A DNA stretch of 64,000 nucleotides, taken from Gemmatimonadaceae bacterium. GTDB taxonomy: Bacteria > Gemmatimonadota > Gemmatimonadetes > Gemmatimonadales > Gemmatimonadaceae. The number at the start of each line of letters is the position of its first letter. Position 1 is the stretch's first letter. This document shows, one piece after another, positions 55,157 to 63,920 of the stretch. Below the pieces are notes generated by a model, which did no database searches, had not been told where the DNA came from, and saw only the letters and a program-made list of their open reading frames with translations. The DNA lies in NCBI GenBank assembly GCA_036504815.1, contig DASXUN010000006.1, positions 17,879 through 81,878 of the forward strand, in the 5' to 3' direction. A program made the translations under genes and the position numbers.

Positions 55157-57259
55157 CTACAAAGAAGAACCCTGCCGCCGCACGAGCGTCAGGATCGTAT
55201 AGACCGCCACGGGCTCATCGTCCTGGTTGCGCACCTCCACGTCCCACGCGACGATGCCCTGCGGAATGCCGTCGGCCGGGGTCTCCTTGGCCGTCTTCTG
55301 CTTGCAGGTCAGTCGCGCGCGAATCGTGTCGCCGGGATAGACGGGCTTCACGAAGCGCAGCCCCTCGAGCCCGTAGTTCGCGAGCACCGGGCCGGGCGCG
55401 GGATCGACGAACAGGCCAGCCGACGCCGAGAGCACGAAGTAGCCGTGCGCCACCTTGCGCTCGAACACGCCCTGGCGCGCCATCGCGTCGCTCTGATGCG
55501 CATAGAAGTGGTCGCCGGAGAGCTCCGAGAACCGGTCCACGTCCGCGTCGGTGATCGTGCGCGCGGGCGTGTGGTACGTCTCGCCGATGGCGAGTTCCTC
55601 GAAGTGCTTCCGGAACGGATGCACCGCATCGCCGGTGGTCGCCGCGCCGGGCATGTACTCGTGCGTCACGTGCGTGAGCGTGGTGGGCGATCCCTGCAGC
55701 GCGGTGCGCTGCATGAAGTGCAGCACGCCGCGCGCGCCGCCCATCTCCTCGCCGCCGCCGGCGCGCCCGGGGCCGCCATGCACGAGGTGCGGCAGCGGTG
55801 AACCGTGGCCGGTGCTCTCTTTCGCGGTGTGGCGGTTAGCGAGCATCAGCCGCCCGTGGTGCGCCGCCACGCCCAGCGCGACGGTGCGTGCCACGGTGTC
55901 ATTGCCCGTGAAGACCGACCCGACCAGCGACCCGCGCCCGCGCTTGGCGAGCATGATTGCCTCGTCCAGGCTGCCGTACGGCATCAGCGTGTTCACCGGG
56001 CCGAAGGCCTCCACGTCATGCGGTGCGGTGCGGCGCAGCGGATCGCGCGAGGCAAAGAGCAGGATCGGGTAGAACGCCCCGCGTGCGGCGTCGGCCCCCG
56101 TGACCTCGGGCAGGCCGATCTCGCCGTACACGAGCTCGGCATCCGCCGCGATGGCATCGACGGCGCGCTGCACCTCGCCCACCTGCGCGGCCGCGGCGAG
56201 CGGCCCCATGCGCACGCCCTCGACCGCGGGATCGCCGATGACGACGCCCGCCAGCCGCGCGGCGAGCGCGGCGCCGACCTCCTCCACCAGCGACGCGGGC
56301 ACGAGCGTGCGGCGGATCGCCGTGCATTTCTGTCCGGCCTTCGACGTCATCTCATTCGTGACCTCGCGAATGAACAACGAGAACTCCTCGGTCCCGGGCA
56401 CCGCGTCCGGGCCGAGCATCGAGAAGTTCAGCGAATCGGCCTCGGCGTTGAACCGGACGTTGTGCTGCACCAGCGAGGGACGCTGGCGCAGCATGCGCGC
56501 CGTCTCCGCGCTCCCGGTGAACGCCACGGCGCACTGCTCATCGAGGTGATCGAGCAGGTCGCCCGCGCTGCCGCAGATGAGCTGCACGCTGCCGGCGGGA
56601 AGGATGCCGCTCGCCACGATGTCGGCCACGACGGCTTCGGTCAGGTAGCTCGTCGCGGTTGCCGGCTTCACGATCGCCGGGACGCCGGCGAGGAGCGTCG
56701 GCGCGAGCTTCTCCAGCATTCCCCAGACGGGGAAGTTGAAGGCGTTGATGTGAACGGCGACGCCCTCGAGCGGGACGCAGATGTGCCGGCCGACGAACGT
56801 GCCGAGCTTCGAGAGCCGTTCCGTCGGTCCTTCGACGTGAAAGGGCTCATCGGGAAAGTCGCGGCGTCCGCGCGATGCATACGCGAAGAGCGTCCCGATG
56901 CCGCCTTCGATGTCCACCCAACCGTCACGGCGTGTCGCTCCCGTGGCCGCTGAGATGGCGTAGTAGCCCTCGACCCGCGCCATCAGGTGCTGCGCCAGCG
57001 CCTTCAGCATCCGCGCGCGCTGGTGGAAGGTCATCGCCCGCAGCACGGGCCCGCCGACCGTGCGCGCGTGGCGCACCATCTCCGCAAAGTCGATGCCGCC
57101 GCTCCCCGCTTCGGCGATCACCTCGCCCGTCACGGCGTGGCGCAACGGCGTGCGCGCACCGGTCCCCTGCATCCAGGCGCCGGCCGCGTAGTTGAAGAGG
57201 GCGCGCGGCGCGCGCCCTGAGGGATCGAGCGGCGTGGGGAGGGCGGGGGACGGGCTCAT
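55157..57259 (-). CDS. paaZ: PaaZ: oxepin-CoA hydrolase / semialdehyde dehydrogenase
   Basis: A 700-residue bifunctional enzyme of phenylacetate breakdown. The ALDH domain (residues 1-520) shows Glu in FNAEADSLNFSML and the catalytic Cys in SKAGQKCTAIRRTLVP. The C-terminal MaoC-like hydratase (from about 545) has SGDHFYAHQSD with the Asp/His dyad. It hydrolyses the oxepin ring and oxidises the resulting aldehyde. ATG 57259 overlaps the paaY stop by one base (TGATG). The gene closes the operon. Confidence 0.93.
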   Translation of the reverse strand: MSPSPALPTPLDPSGRAPRALFNYAAGAWMQGTGARTPLRHAVTGEVIAEAGSGGIDFAEMVRHARTVGGPVLRAMTFHQRARMLKALAQHLMARVEGYYAISAATGATRRDGWVDIEGGIGTLFAYASRGRRDFPDEPFHVEGPTERLSKLGTFVGRHICVPLEGVAVHINAFNFPVWGMLEKLAPTLLAGVPAIVKPATATSYLTEAVVADIVASGILPAGSVQLICGSAGDLLDHLDEQCAVAFTGSAETARMLRQRPSLVQHNVRFNAEADSLNFSMLGPDAVPGTEEFSLFIREVTNEMTSKAGQKCTAIRRTLVPASLVEEVGAALAARLAGVVIGDPAVEGVRMGPLAAAAQVGEVQRAVDAIAADAELVYGEIGLPEVTGADAARGAFYPILLFASRDPLRRTAPHDVEAFGPVNTLMPYGSLDEAIMLAKRGRGSLVGSVFTGNDTVARTVALGVAAHHGRLMLANRHTAKESTGHGSPLPHLVHGGPGRAGGGEEMGGARGVLHFMQRTALQGSPTTLTHVTHEYMPGAATTGDAVHPFRKHFEELAIGETYHTPARTITDADVDRFSELSGDHFYAHQSDAMARQGVFERKVAHGYFVLSASAGLFVDPAPGPVLANYGLEGLRFVKPVYPGDTIRARLTCKQKTAKETPADGIPQGIVAWDVEVRNQDDEPVAVYTILTLVRRQGSSL

Positions 57260-57861
57260 CAGTCGCGTCGCGTCTCTCTGAGGGGCTTGTACGTTGCGGC
57301 CTGCACGGCGCGATCGGCAGGGACCTCGCGCAGCGGTTCGCACGGCTGCAGCGACTCGCGCAAGCGCGCCGGCAGCGTCTGGTAGAGGGCGGTGCCCGCC
57401 GACTTCCACGCGAGCATCTCGTCGCTGACCGGCTTCACGATCCTCGCGGGGTTGCCCACCACCACCGAGCGCGGCGGCACCTTCATTTCGCCGGGCACGA
57501 AGCAGAGCGCGCCCACGATGCTCTCGTCGCCGATATCGGCCTGGTCCATCACCACGGCGTTCATGCCGACCAGCACGTTGCGGCCGATGTGCGCGCCATG
57601 CACCACCGCGCCGTGGCCGATGTGCGCGTTCTCCTCGAGCCGCACCACGATGCCGGGGAACATGTGCACGATGCACCCTTCCTGGACGTTGCAGCCGTCC
57701 GCGATCTCGATGCCGCCCCAGTCACCGCGAATCACGGCGCTCGGCCCCACGTACACGTCGCGCCCGATGGTCACGTTGCCGACGACGGTCGCGTTGGGGT
57801 GGATGTAGGCACTCTCGTGCACGACGGGAACGAATCCCTCGAATGCGAAGATGTTCGCCAT
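57259..57861 (-). CDS. paaY: PaaY-like gamma-carbonic-anhydrase/hexapeptide protein
   Basis: A 200-residue left-handed beta-helix hexapeptide protein. Zinc-binding-type His residues occur in VHMFPG, HIGHGAVVHGAHIG. It corresponds to PaaY, a thioesterase/carbonic-anhydrase-like member of the pathway thought to salvage dead-end CoA esters. ATG 57861 follows the thiolase stop by 2 bp and the stop overlaps paaZ start by one base. Its length matches E. coli PaaY (196). Confidence 0.9.
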   Translation of the reverse strand: MANIFAFEGFVPVVHESAYIHPNATVVGNVTIGRDVYVGPSAVIRGDWGGIEIADGCNVQEGCIVHMFPGIVVRLEENAHIGHGAVVHGAHIGRNVLVGMNAVVMDQADIGDESIVGALCFVPGEMKVPPRSVVVGNPARIVKPVSDEMLAWKSAGTALYQTLPARLRESLQPCEPLREVPADRAVQAATYKPLRETRRD

Positions 57862-57863
57862 CG

Positions 57864-59075
57864 CTACACTCGCTCCATCACCGCGGCCATCCCCTGGCCG
57901 ACGCCAATGCACATCGTCACCAGCGCAAGGCGGCCGCCGCTGCGCTGCAACTGACGCGCGGCGGTGATGGCGAGTCGCGCCCCCGACATGCCGAGGGGGT
58001 GGCCAAGCGCGATCGCGCCGCCGTTCGGATTGATGCGCGGGTCGTCGTCGGCGACGCCGAGGGCGCGCAACGAGGCGAGCACCTGCGCGGCGAAGGCCTC
58101 GTTGATCTCGATGATGTCCATCTGATCGATCGTAAGGTCAGCCTTCGCCAGTGCCTTTTGCGAGGCCGGCACCGGGCCGATCCCCATCGTGCGTGGCTCG
58201 ACGCCGGCCGCCGCGACGGACACAATGCGAGCCATCGGCGTGAGTCCGTGGCGGCGCGCGCCGGCCTCGGAGCAGACGAACGTCGCCGCCGCGCCATCGT
58301 TGAGGCCCGACGAGTTGCCGGCCGTGACGGATCCCCTGCCATCGGTGCGAAACGCCGGCTTGAGGCGGGCGAGCCCTTCGCGCGTCGAGTCGGCGCGAAT
58401 GAACTCGTCGTGCGCGACGAGCCGCGGCGCTCCCTTCGCCTGTGCAATCGCGACCGGCGCGATCTCCTCGGCCAGTCGCCCCGCGTCACGGGCGGATGCG
58501 GCCTTCTGCTGCGAGCGCAGCGCGAAGCCATCCTGGTCGTCACGGCTGACGCCGTGCAGCTCGGCCACGTTTTCCGCGGTCTGTCCCATGGAGTCCGTGC
58601 CGTAGCGCTCTTTCATTATTGGATTCACGAAGCGCCAGCCGAGCGACGTGTCGTACAGCGCCATGTCGCGAGCGAACGGCTTGCCCGCCTTGGACAGCAC
58701 GTACGGCGCCCGCGTCATGCTCTCGACGCCGCCGGCGATGTACAGATCGCCGTCGCCCACCGCCACGGCGCGGGCGGCGCTGGCAATGGCGCTGAGCCCG
58801 GAGGCACACAGCCGGTTCACGGTTTCACCGGGCACTGTGACGGGAAGTCCGGCCAGGAGCAGCGCCATGCGCGCCACGTTGCGGTTGTCCTCGCCCGCCT
58901 GATTGGCGCAGCCGAGGATCACGTCGGCGATGGCATCGGGATCAACCGATGCGTGGCGACCCATCAGTTCGCGGATCACGTGCGCCGCCAGGTCATCGGC
59001 GCGCACGTCGGCCAGCGCGCCGCCCAGGCTGCCGATCGGTGTCCGGAGGCCGCCGGCGATGAAGGCATGTGTCAT
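57864..59075 (-). CDS. paaJ: 3-oxoadipyl-CoA-type thiolase
   Basis: A 403-residue thiolase. The nucleophile Cys is in VNRLCASGLSAI, with GGVESMTRAPYVLSK, the catalytic His in GGAIALGHPLGMSGAR and the second Cys in VTMCIGVGQGMAAV. In this pathway it cleaves 3-oxoadipyl-CoA (or its dehydro form) to succinyl-CoA and acetyl-CoA. Sequence alone does not separate PaaJ from other acetyl-CoA acetyltransferases, so the name rests on operon context. It overlaps the paaH stop by 4 bp (ATGA). Confidence 0.85.
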   Translation of the reverse strand: MTHAFIAGGLRTPIGSLGGALADVRADDLAAHVIRELMGRHASVDPDAIADVILGCANQAGEDNRNVARMALLLAGLPVTVPGETVNRLCASGLSAIASAARAVAVGDGDLYIAGGVESMTRAPYVLSKAGKPFARDMALYDTSLGWRFVNPIMKERYGTDSMGQTAENVAELHGVSRDDQDGFALRSQQKAASARDAGRLAEEIAPVAIAQAKGAPRLVAHDEFIRADSTREGLARLKPAFRTDGRGSVTAGNSSGLNDGAAATFVCSEAGARRHGLTPMARIVSVAAAGVEPRTMGIGPVPASQKALAKADLTIDQMDIIEINEAFAAQVLASLRALGVADDDPRINPNGGAIALGHPLGMSGARLAITAARQLQRSGGRLALVTMCIGVGQGMAAVMERV

Positions 59076-60292
59076 GCGCGAAACCTCGTTCCGTCGCGGG
59101 CCGCGCGCCGCAGCAGCGGCGACGGCCGGTAGCGTTCCTCGCCGTATTCCGCCTGCAGCCGCTCGAGCGTGGCCAGCACCGTGGCGGCGCCCACCTCGTC
59201 GCACCAGGCCAGCAGGCCCTTGGGGTAATTCACGCCCGCCACCATCGCCGTGTCGAGGTCGGCGGCCGTCGCGACGCCGAGCCGCAGCGCGTCGACGGCC
59301 TCATTGATGAGCATCGCCCGAATTCGGTCGAAGATGGCCGCGCCGGCATTGGTGTCAGTCACCGGACTGGGCCGGACGGCGCCCTCGGAATAGTCGTAGA
59401 AGCCGCGCTTGGTCTTCCGCCCCAGCAAGCCCGACGCGACCAGCCGCTGCTGCGTGAGCGACGGACGGTAGCGTGGCTCGAAAAAGAAGCCTTCGAAGAT
59501 CGCTCGCGTCACCGCGAAATTGACATCGTTGCCGATGAAATCCATCAGGGCGAACGGTCCCATGCGGAAGCCCCCGATCTCGCGCATGGCCCAGTCGATG
59601 GTGGCGTACGACGCAATCCCTTCCTCCGCGATGCGCAGCGCCTCGCCGTAGAACGGGCGCGCCACGCGGTTCACGATGAAGCCCGGCGTGTCGGAGCAGC
59701 GCACGGCGGTCTTGCCCCACGCGGTCATCAACGCCTGGCACGCGTCCGCAATCGCGGCCGACGTGCCGGCCCACGGGACCACTTCCACCAGCGGCATGAG
59801 TGGCGGCGGGTTGAAGAAGTGCAGGCCGATGACGCGCGACGGGTTGGGGCAGGCCGCCCCGATGGCGGCGACGGAGAGCGACGACGTGTTGGTCGCGAGC
59901 ACCGTCTCGTCCCCGACGGCCGCCGCGAGGCGCCGGAAGAGGTCGCGCTTGGCGTCGATCTGCTCGACGATGGCCTCGATGACCACGCCGCATCCGGCGA
60001 ACGCGCCGACGTCCACGAACTCCGTGTGGGGCTCGATGGTCGTGCGCCCGGACGACGGCTTCTCCACCGCGGTGATCCGCGCGAGCAACGCGGTACGCGT
60101 GGTGGCGTCCATCCGTCCGTCCGCCACCACGCTGGCGAGCGTGCGATCGATCGCCGCGTGCGCCTCGGCCGCCGCGCCGGGCCGGGCATCGGCCAGCATC
60201 ACGGGATGCCCGGCTGCGGCGGCCACCTGCGCGATGCCACGCCCCATGGCTCCCGCGCCCACCACGCCGACCATCGTTGCAGTCGAAAGCAT
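59072..60292 (-). CDS. paaH: 3-hydroxyadipyl-CoA dehydrogenase
   Basis: A 406-residue NAD-dependent 3-hydroxyacyl-CoA dehydrogenase. The NAD motif is VGAGAMGRGIAQVAAAAGH, the signature HFFNPPPLMPLVEVV follows, and a C-terminal helical domain appears twice (FYGEALRIAEEGIASY, INEAVDALRLG). E. coli PaaH is longer (475). It oxidises 3-hydroxyadipyl-CoA in the lower phenylacetate pathway. ATG 60292 follows the paaG stop by 4 bp. Confidence 0.9.
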   Translation of the reverse strand: MLSTATMVGVVGAGAMGRGIAQVAAAAGHPVMLADARPGAAAEAHAAIDRTLASVVADGRMDATTRTALLARITAVEKPSSGRTTIEPHTEFVDVGAFAGCGVVIEAIVEQIDAKRDLFRRLAAAVGDETVLATNTSSLSVAAIGAACPNPSRVIGLHFFNPPPLMPLVEVVPWAGTSAAIADACQALMTAWGKTAVRCSDTPGFIVNRVARPFYGEALRIAEEGIASYATIDWAMREIGGFRMGPFALMDFIGNDVNFAVTRAIFEGFFFEPRYRPSLTQQRLVASGLLGRKTKRGFYDYSEGAVRPSPVTDTNAGAAIFDRIRAMLINEAVDALRLGVATAADLDTAMVAGVNYPKGLLAWCDEVGAATVLATLERLQAEYGEERYRPSPLLRRAARDGTRFRA

Positions 60293-60296
60293 TGGG

Positions 60297-61079
60297 TCAG
60301 TGCCCCGTGAAGCGCGGGGCGCGCTTCTCGAGAAAGGCGTGCACACCCTCGGCATAGTCCGCCGTGCGCCCGGCCTCGCGCTGCAACTGCTCCTCGTACG
60401 CCAGCTGCCCATCGAGGTCGACGCCCAGCGACTGATTGAAGGCGCGCTTGATGAGGCCCAGCGCGCGCGTCGGCTGCGTGGCGAGATGCGCGGCGGTGGC
60501 GAAGGCGGTCTCGACCAGCGCCTCGGGGGCGACAACCTGGTAGACGAGCCCCAGTTCCTTCGCCTGGTCGGCCGTCACCTTCTCGGCGAGCATGGTCAGC
60601 ACCGTGGCGCGATGCAGGCCGACGAGGCGCGGGAGGATGAACGTGCCGCCGCTGTCCGGGATGACGCCGATCTTCGCGAACGACTGGACGAAGGTCGCGC
60701 TCGACGACGCGAAGACGATGTCGCAGGCGAGCGCCAGGTTGGCGCCGGCGCCCGCCGCCACCCCGTTAACCGCGCAGACCACCGGCTTCTCGAGATGCCG
60801 AACGCCGCTCACCACCGGATTCCAGCTCTCGCGCACGAAATCGCCGAGGTCGGGAAGCGTGTCGCCAGCGGGCATGGCCTCGGCGAGATCCTGGCCGGCG
60901 CAGAATCCGCGCCCGGCGCCCGTGAGCAGCACGGCGCGCACGGTGTCCTCGCCAGCCGCCTGATGCAATGCCTGCACCAGGTCGCGCGCCAGTTCGCGCG
61001 TGACGCTGTTCAGCACGTCCGGGCGATTAAGCGTCAGACGAAGGACGCCGGCTTCGAGGGTGACAATCAGGGGGGGCAT
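60297..61079 (-). CDS. paaG: PaaG: epoxyphenylacetyl-CoA isomerase
   Basis: A 260-residue crotonase-family enzyme. Oxyanion-hole and active-site blocks match E. coli PaaG closely: GRGFCAGQDLAEAM, AVNGVAAGAGANLALACDI and the nucleophilic Asp in GVIPDSGGTFILPR. It isomerises the ring 1,2-epoxide to oxepin-CoA. It is first of the operon; divergent transcription of the E1 gene lies 157 bp away. ATG 61079 matches the family length; an earlier start would include repeat DNA at 61082. Confidence 0.9.
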   Translation of the reverse strand: MPPLIVTLEAGVLRLTLNRPDVLNSVTRELARDLVQALHQAAGEDTVRAVLLTGAGRGFCAGQDLAEAMPAGDTLPDLGDFVRESWNPVVSGVRHLEKPVVCAVNGVAAGAGANLALACDIVFASSSATFVQSFAKIGVIPDSGGTFILPRLVGLHRATVLTMLAEKVTADQAKELGLVYQVVAPEALVETAFATAAHLATQPTRALGLIKRAFNQSLGVDLDGQLAYEEQLQREAGRTADYAEGVHAFLEKRAPRFTGH

Positions 61080-61081
61080 TC

Positions 61082-61122
61082 GGGGCGGCAGACGGGGGAC
61101 GGAAGACGGGGGACGGAAGACA
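61082..61122. repeat. GGGGGACGGAAGACGG-type tandem repeat upstream of paaG
   Basis: GGCAGACGGGGGACGGAAGA followed by CGGGGGACGGAAGACA: two 15-bp units, 3 bp upstream of the paaG start. It shares the low-complexity flavour of 18941 and 39247. Confidence 0.65.
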
Positions 61123-61236
61123 CGTGCCATCAGGCGCCGTCCGGAGAAGCGCGACGGCGCCCTGCAGAGAGTCCGTACAATAATGCCCTGTCGTTGCCGC
61201 TTCCGGCCACCCGTCGCGGGGAAGATATTCCACCCC

Positions 61237-63333
61237 ATGGCCGCCAAGACTGCAGCGACGCCCGACCCGCGGTTCGACTGGGAACGCATCGCGCGTACCG
61301 CGCTTGCCTCGCGGATCCTCGATGACCTCGAAGAACTGCTCAACCGAAGCAAGGCGACGACTCCCAAGGAGCACGTCGTCCAGTACCAGTTCTCGGCGAA
61401 GGGGCATGAAGTCGCGCAGGTCATCCTGGGCTCGCTGCTCACCGGGACGCACGACGCTGCGGGGGCGTATTACCGGTCTCGACCGCTGCTGCTCTCCCTG
61501 GGCCTGAGCATCGAGGATGCGCACGGCAGTCCGCTCGGGCGTGCCGGCGGCTTTTCCGACGGCCGGGACATCGGCGTCGTCTGCAACCTGCCGCGCCCGG
61601 ATGGCGGATGCACGGTCCTGCCGATGGCCGGAGACGTCGGCTCGCAGTACACGCCCACCGCGGGTTGGGCGCAGGCCATCCAGTATCACCGCGACGTGCT
61701 GGGCGACGCGTCGTACGACGGCTCCATTGGCGTGGTGCTCGGCGGCGACGGGTCGGTGGCCGCCAACGGCTTCTGGTCGTCGCTGACGATGGCGACGACG
61801 CTGCAACTGCCGCTGCTGTTCTACATCGAGGACAACGACCTCGGCATCTCGGTGCGCGGCGCCATGCAGACGCCGGGCGGGAACATCGCGAAGAACCTCG
61901 CCGCGTTCGGCGGGCTCCTCCTGCGCGACGGCGACGGCACCGACCCGCACCAGACGGCGCAGCTGCTGGCCGAGTCGGTGGCGCATGTTCGGGCGGGGAA
62001 GGGGCCGGCGCTGGTGCACCTCACGGTGCCGCGCCTCAACAGCCACTCCGGTCCTGATAACCAGAAAGGGTACCGGACCGACGCCGAGATCGAGGCGGAT
62101 TTCAAGCGCGATCCGCTGCCGAGGCTCAAGGCCTATCTGGTGCCGGCGCGCATGACCGCGCGCGCCTGGGAACAGATGGTGCGCGAGGTTGAGGACGAGG
62201 TGCGCGCCGCGGTGGACGCGGCGCGGGCGCGGCCGCACCCGACGAGCGGCGATGTGGCGCGCTTCGTGTACGGCGACGACGAGGAGGCTGTGATGGGCGG
62301 CGTGCCGCGCGCCGAACGAGAGCGCCTGCGCGGCACCGACGCGGTTACGCCTGGCGGAACGGTGCTGCGCTTCCAGGAGGCGATTCGCCGGACGCTCGAT
62401 GTCGAACTCGCCGCCAACCCGCGCGTGCTCGTCTTCGGCGAGGACGTCGGACGCAAGGGCGGTGTGCACCTGGTGACGGAAGGGCTGCAGAAGAAGTACG
62501 GTGCGGCGCGTGTCTTCGACACGTCGCTGTCGGAGGAGGGGATCATCGGGCGTGCGTCGGCGATGGCGATTGCCGGGCTGATGCCGGTCACCGAGATCCA
62601 ATTCCGGAAGTATGCCGACCCCGCCGCCGAGCAGCTCAACAACCTCGGCACCACGCGCTGGCGCACGCGTAATCGGTTCGCCAATCCCGTGGTGGTGCGG
62701 CTGCCGGGGGGCTTCGGCAAGGATGTCGGCGATCCGTGGCACTCGCTCAGCGACGAGGTGCGCTTTGCACACGCGTATGGATGGCAGGTGGCGATGCCGT
62801 CCAATGCGGCCGACGCCGTGGGCCTGCTGCGCGCGGCGATGCGGGGGGTGAATCCCACGATCTTCTTCGAGCACCGGTCGCTGCTGATGACGTCGGATGG
62901 CAGCGCGCCCTATCCGGGCGACGACTATGTCCTTCCGTTCGGGCGCGCGAATATTCTGCGCGAAGGAACCGACCTCACGGTGGTGACGTGGGGGGCGATG
63001 GTGCATCGGTGCGTCGAGGCGGCGGCCCGTTTTGGACCCCGCGTGGAGTTGATCGACCTTCGCACGGTGGCGCCGTGGGACAAGGCGACGGTGCTCGCGT
63101 CCGTCGAGAAGACCGGACGCTGCCTCGTGGTGCACGAAGACAATCTCACGGCCGGCTTCGGCGCGGAGATCGCGGCGACGCTGGCGAGCGAGGCGTTCTG
63201 GCATCTGGATGCGCCGGTTGAGCGGCTGGCGCCGGCCGATATCCCCGTCGCATACCACACCGACCTGCTGAACGCGATCGTGCCTACGGCAGAACGGATC
63301 GCGGAGAGGATGGACGGACTGATGGCGCAATAG
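61237..63333 (+). CDS. Fused alpha-beta E1 of 2-oxoisovalerate-type dehydrogenase
   Basis: A 698-residue fusion. Residues 1-350 are E1-alpha: thiamine-diphosphate motif GDGSVAANGFWSSLTMAT and later EDNDLGIS, with the phosphorylation-loop-like RLNSHSGPDN. Residues 370-698 are E1-beta (VLVFGEDVGRKGGVHLVTEG, RLPGGFGKDVGDPWHS, IDLRTVAPWD). It decarboxylates branched-chain or related 2-oxo acids for transfer to lipoyl E2. E2 and E3 are not in the window. ATG 61237 gives the best N-terminus; it diverges from paaG. Confidence 0.9.
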   Translation: MAAKTAATPDPRFDWERIARTALASRILDDLEELLNRSKATTPKEHVVQYQFSAKGHEVAQVILGSLLTGTHDAAGAYYRSRPLLLSLGLSIEDAHGSPLGRAGGFSDGRDIGVVCNLPRPDGGCTVLPMAGDVGSQYTPTAGWAQAIQYHRDVLGDASYDGSIGVVLGGDGSVAANGFWSSLTMATTLQLPLLFYIEDNDLGISVRGAMQTPGGNIAKNLAAFGGLLLRDGDGTDPHQTAQLLAESVAHVRAGKGPALVHLTVPRLNSHSGPDNQKGYRTDAEIEADFKRDPLPRLKAYLVPARMTARAWEQMVREVEDEVRAAVDAARARPHPTSGDVARFVYGDDEEAVMGGVPRAERERLRGTDAVTPGGTVLRFQEAIRRTLDVELAANPRVLVFGEDVGRKGGVHLVTEGLQKKYGAARVFDTSLSEEGIIGRASAMAIAGLMPVTEIQFRKYADPAAEQLNNLGTTRWRTRNRFANPVVVRLPGGFGKDVGDPWHSLSDEVRFAHAYGWQVAMPSNAADAVGLLRAAMRGVNPTIFFEHRSLLMTSDGSAPYPGDDYVLPFGRANILREGTDLTVVTWGAMVHRCVEAAARFGPRVELIDLRTVAPWDKATVLASVEKTGRCLVVHEDNLTAGFGAEIAATLASEAFWHLDAPVERLAPADIPVAYHTDLLNAIVPTAERIAERMDGLMAQ

Positions 63334-63340
63334 GGTTGGA

Positions 63341-63410
63341 GAGTGCGACAGAGTACGACAGAGTACGACAGAGTACGACAGAGTACGACAGAGTACGACA
63401 GAATGCGGCA
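63341..63410 (+). repeat. Seven 10-bp tandem repeats (GAGTACGACA), left array
   Basis: Units 63351-63400 are five exact copies of GAGTACGACA; the outer units are GAGTGCGACA (63341) and GAATGCGGCA (63401). The array starts 7 bp after the E1 stop. Confidence 0.95.
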
Positions 63411-63417
63411 GGGGGAC

Positions 63418-63822
63418 CTAGGTGGGGTCCTCCGCCAGGAGTGGTGAAGACTGGGTCCGCGGGCGGTTGCCGTTTGCGCGGGCGCGAAGCGCCGACGCCA
63501 TACGGCGCAGGGCGATCACCTCAGCGATGAGTGTGCGCGCCTCGGTTGGGTCGAGTACTCCGCCAACTGCGGCAATGTCGATCAGCGAATGCAGTTCCGC
63601 CGCCGATCCCATCGAGATGCTCAGAAAGCGCGCGAACTCGCGATCGCTTCCGCGCAGCGCCCCTTCCGCCACGTTCGCCGGAATGCTGGTTGCGGCCCTC
63701 GAAATCTGGTCCCACAGGGCGCGATCGCTCCAGTTGCCGCGCGCCGCACGCGCCGCGCGATGCAGTCGCCCCGAGAGTGCGATGCCGCGCTTCCAGAGTT
63801 CTAGCTGCTCATAGTGATGCAT
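63418..63822 (-). CDS. Four-helix-bundle protein (S23/IVP, Avd-like)
   Basis: A 134-residue protein, MHHYEQLELWKRGIALSGRL then LWDQISRAATSIPANVAEG, the SIPANVAEG motif being the hallmark of this family (TIGR02436). Helix 4 contains AEVIALRRMASALRARANG. Members are encoded in 23S intervening sequences, as Avd in diversity-generating retroelements, and as orphans. Nothing in the window identifies a partner. The stop is 7 bp from the left repeat array and the start is 98 bp before the right array, which is inverted. Confidence 0.9.
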   Translation of the reverse strand: MHHYEQLELWKRGIALSGRLHRAARAARGNWSDRALWDQISRAATSIPANVAEGALRGSDREFARFLSISMGSAAELHSLIDIAAVGGVLDPTEARTLIAEVIALRRMASALRARANGNRPRTQSSPLLAEDPT

Positions 63823-63920
63823 GCCAGACGATGGCCACGTCCCCGACCCGTCGCGTCATCATTCACGCGCGGACGCGTCCAGAATCCCGCGATCCCTCCG
63901 TCCGTGCGGGTCGTCTGTGC

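Noticed and set aside
61027..63330. A 767-codon minus-strand frame opposite the E1 gene
   Set aside because: Arg/His-rich shadow with no domain; the E1 protein in the plus strand is unambiguous.
63418..63822. Diversity-generating retroelement Avd
   Set aside because: No reverse transcriptase, template repeat or variable repeat is present in the window; family membership alone is not enough.
63418..63822. 23S rRNA intervening sequence protein
   Set aside because: No rRNA sequence flanks the gene.
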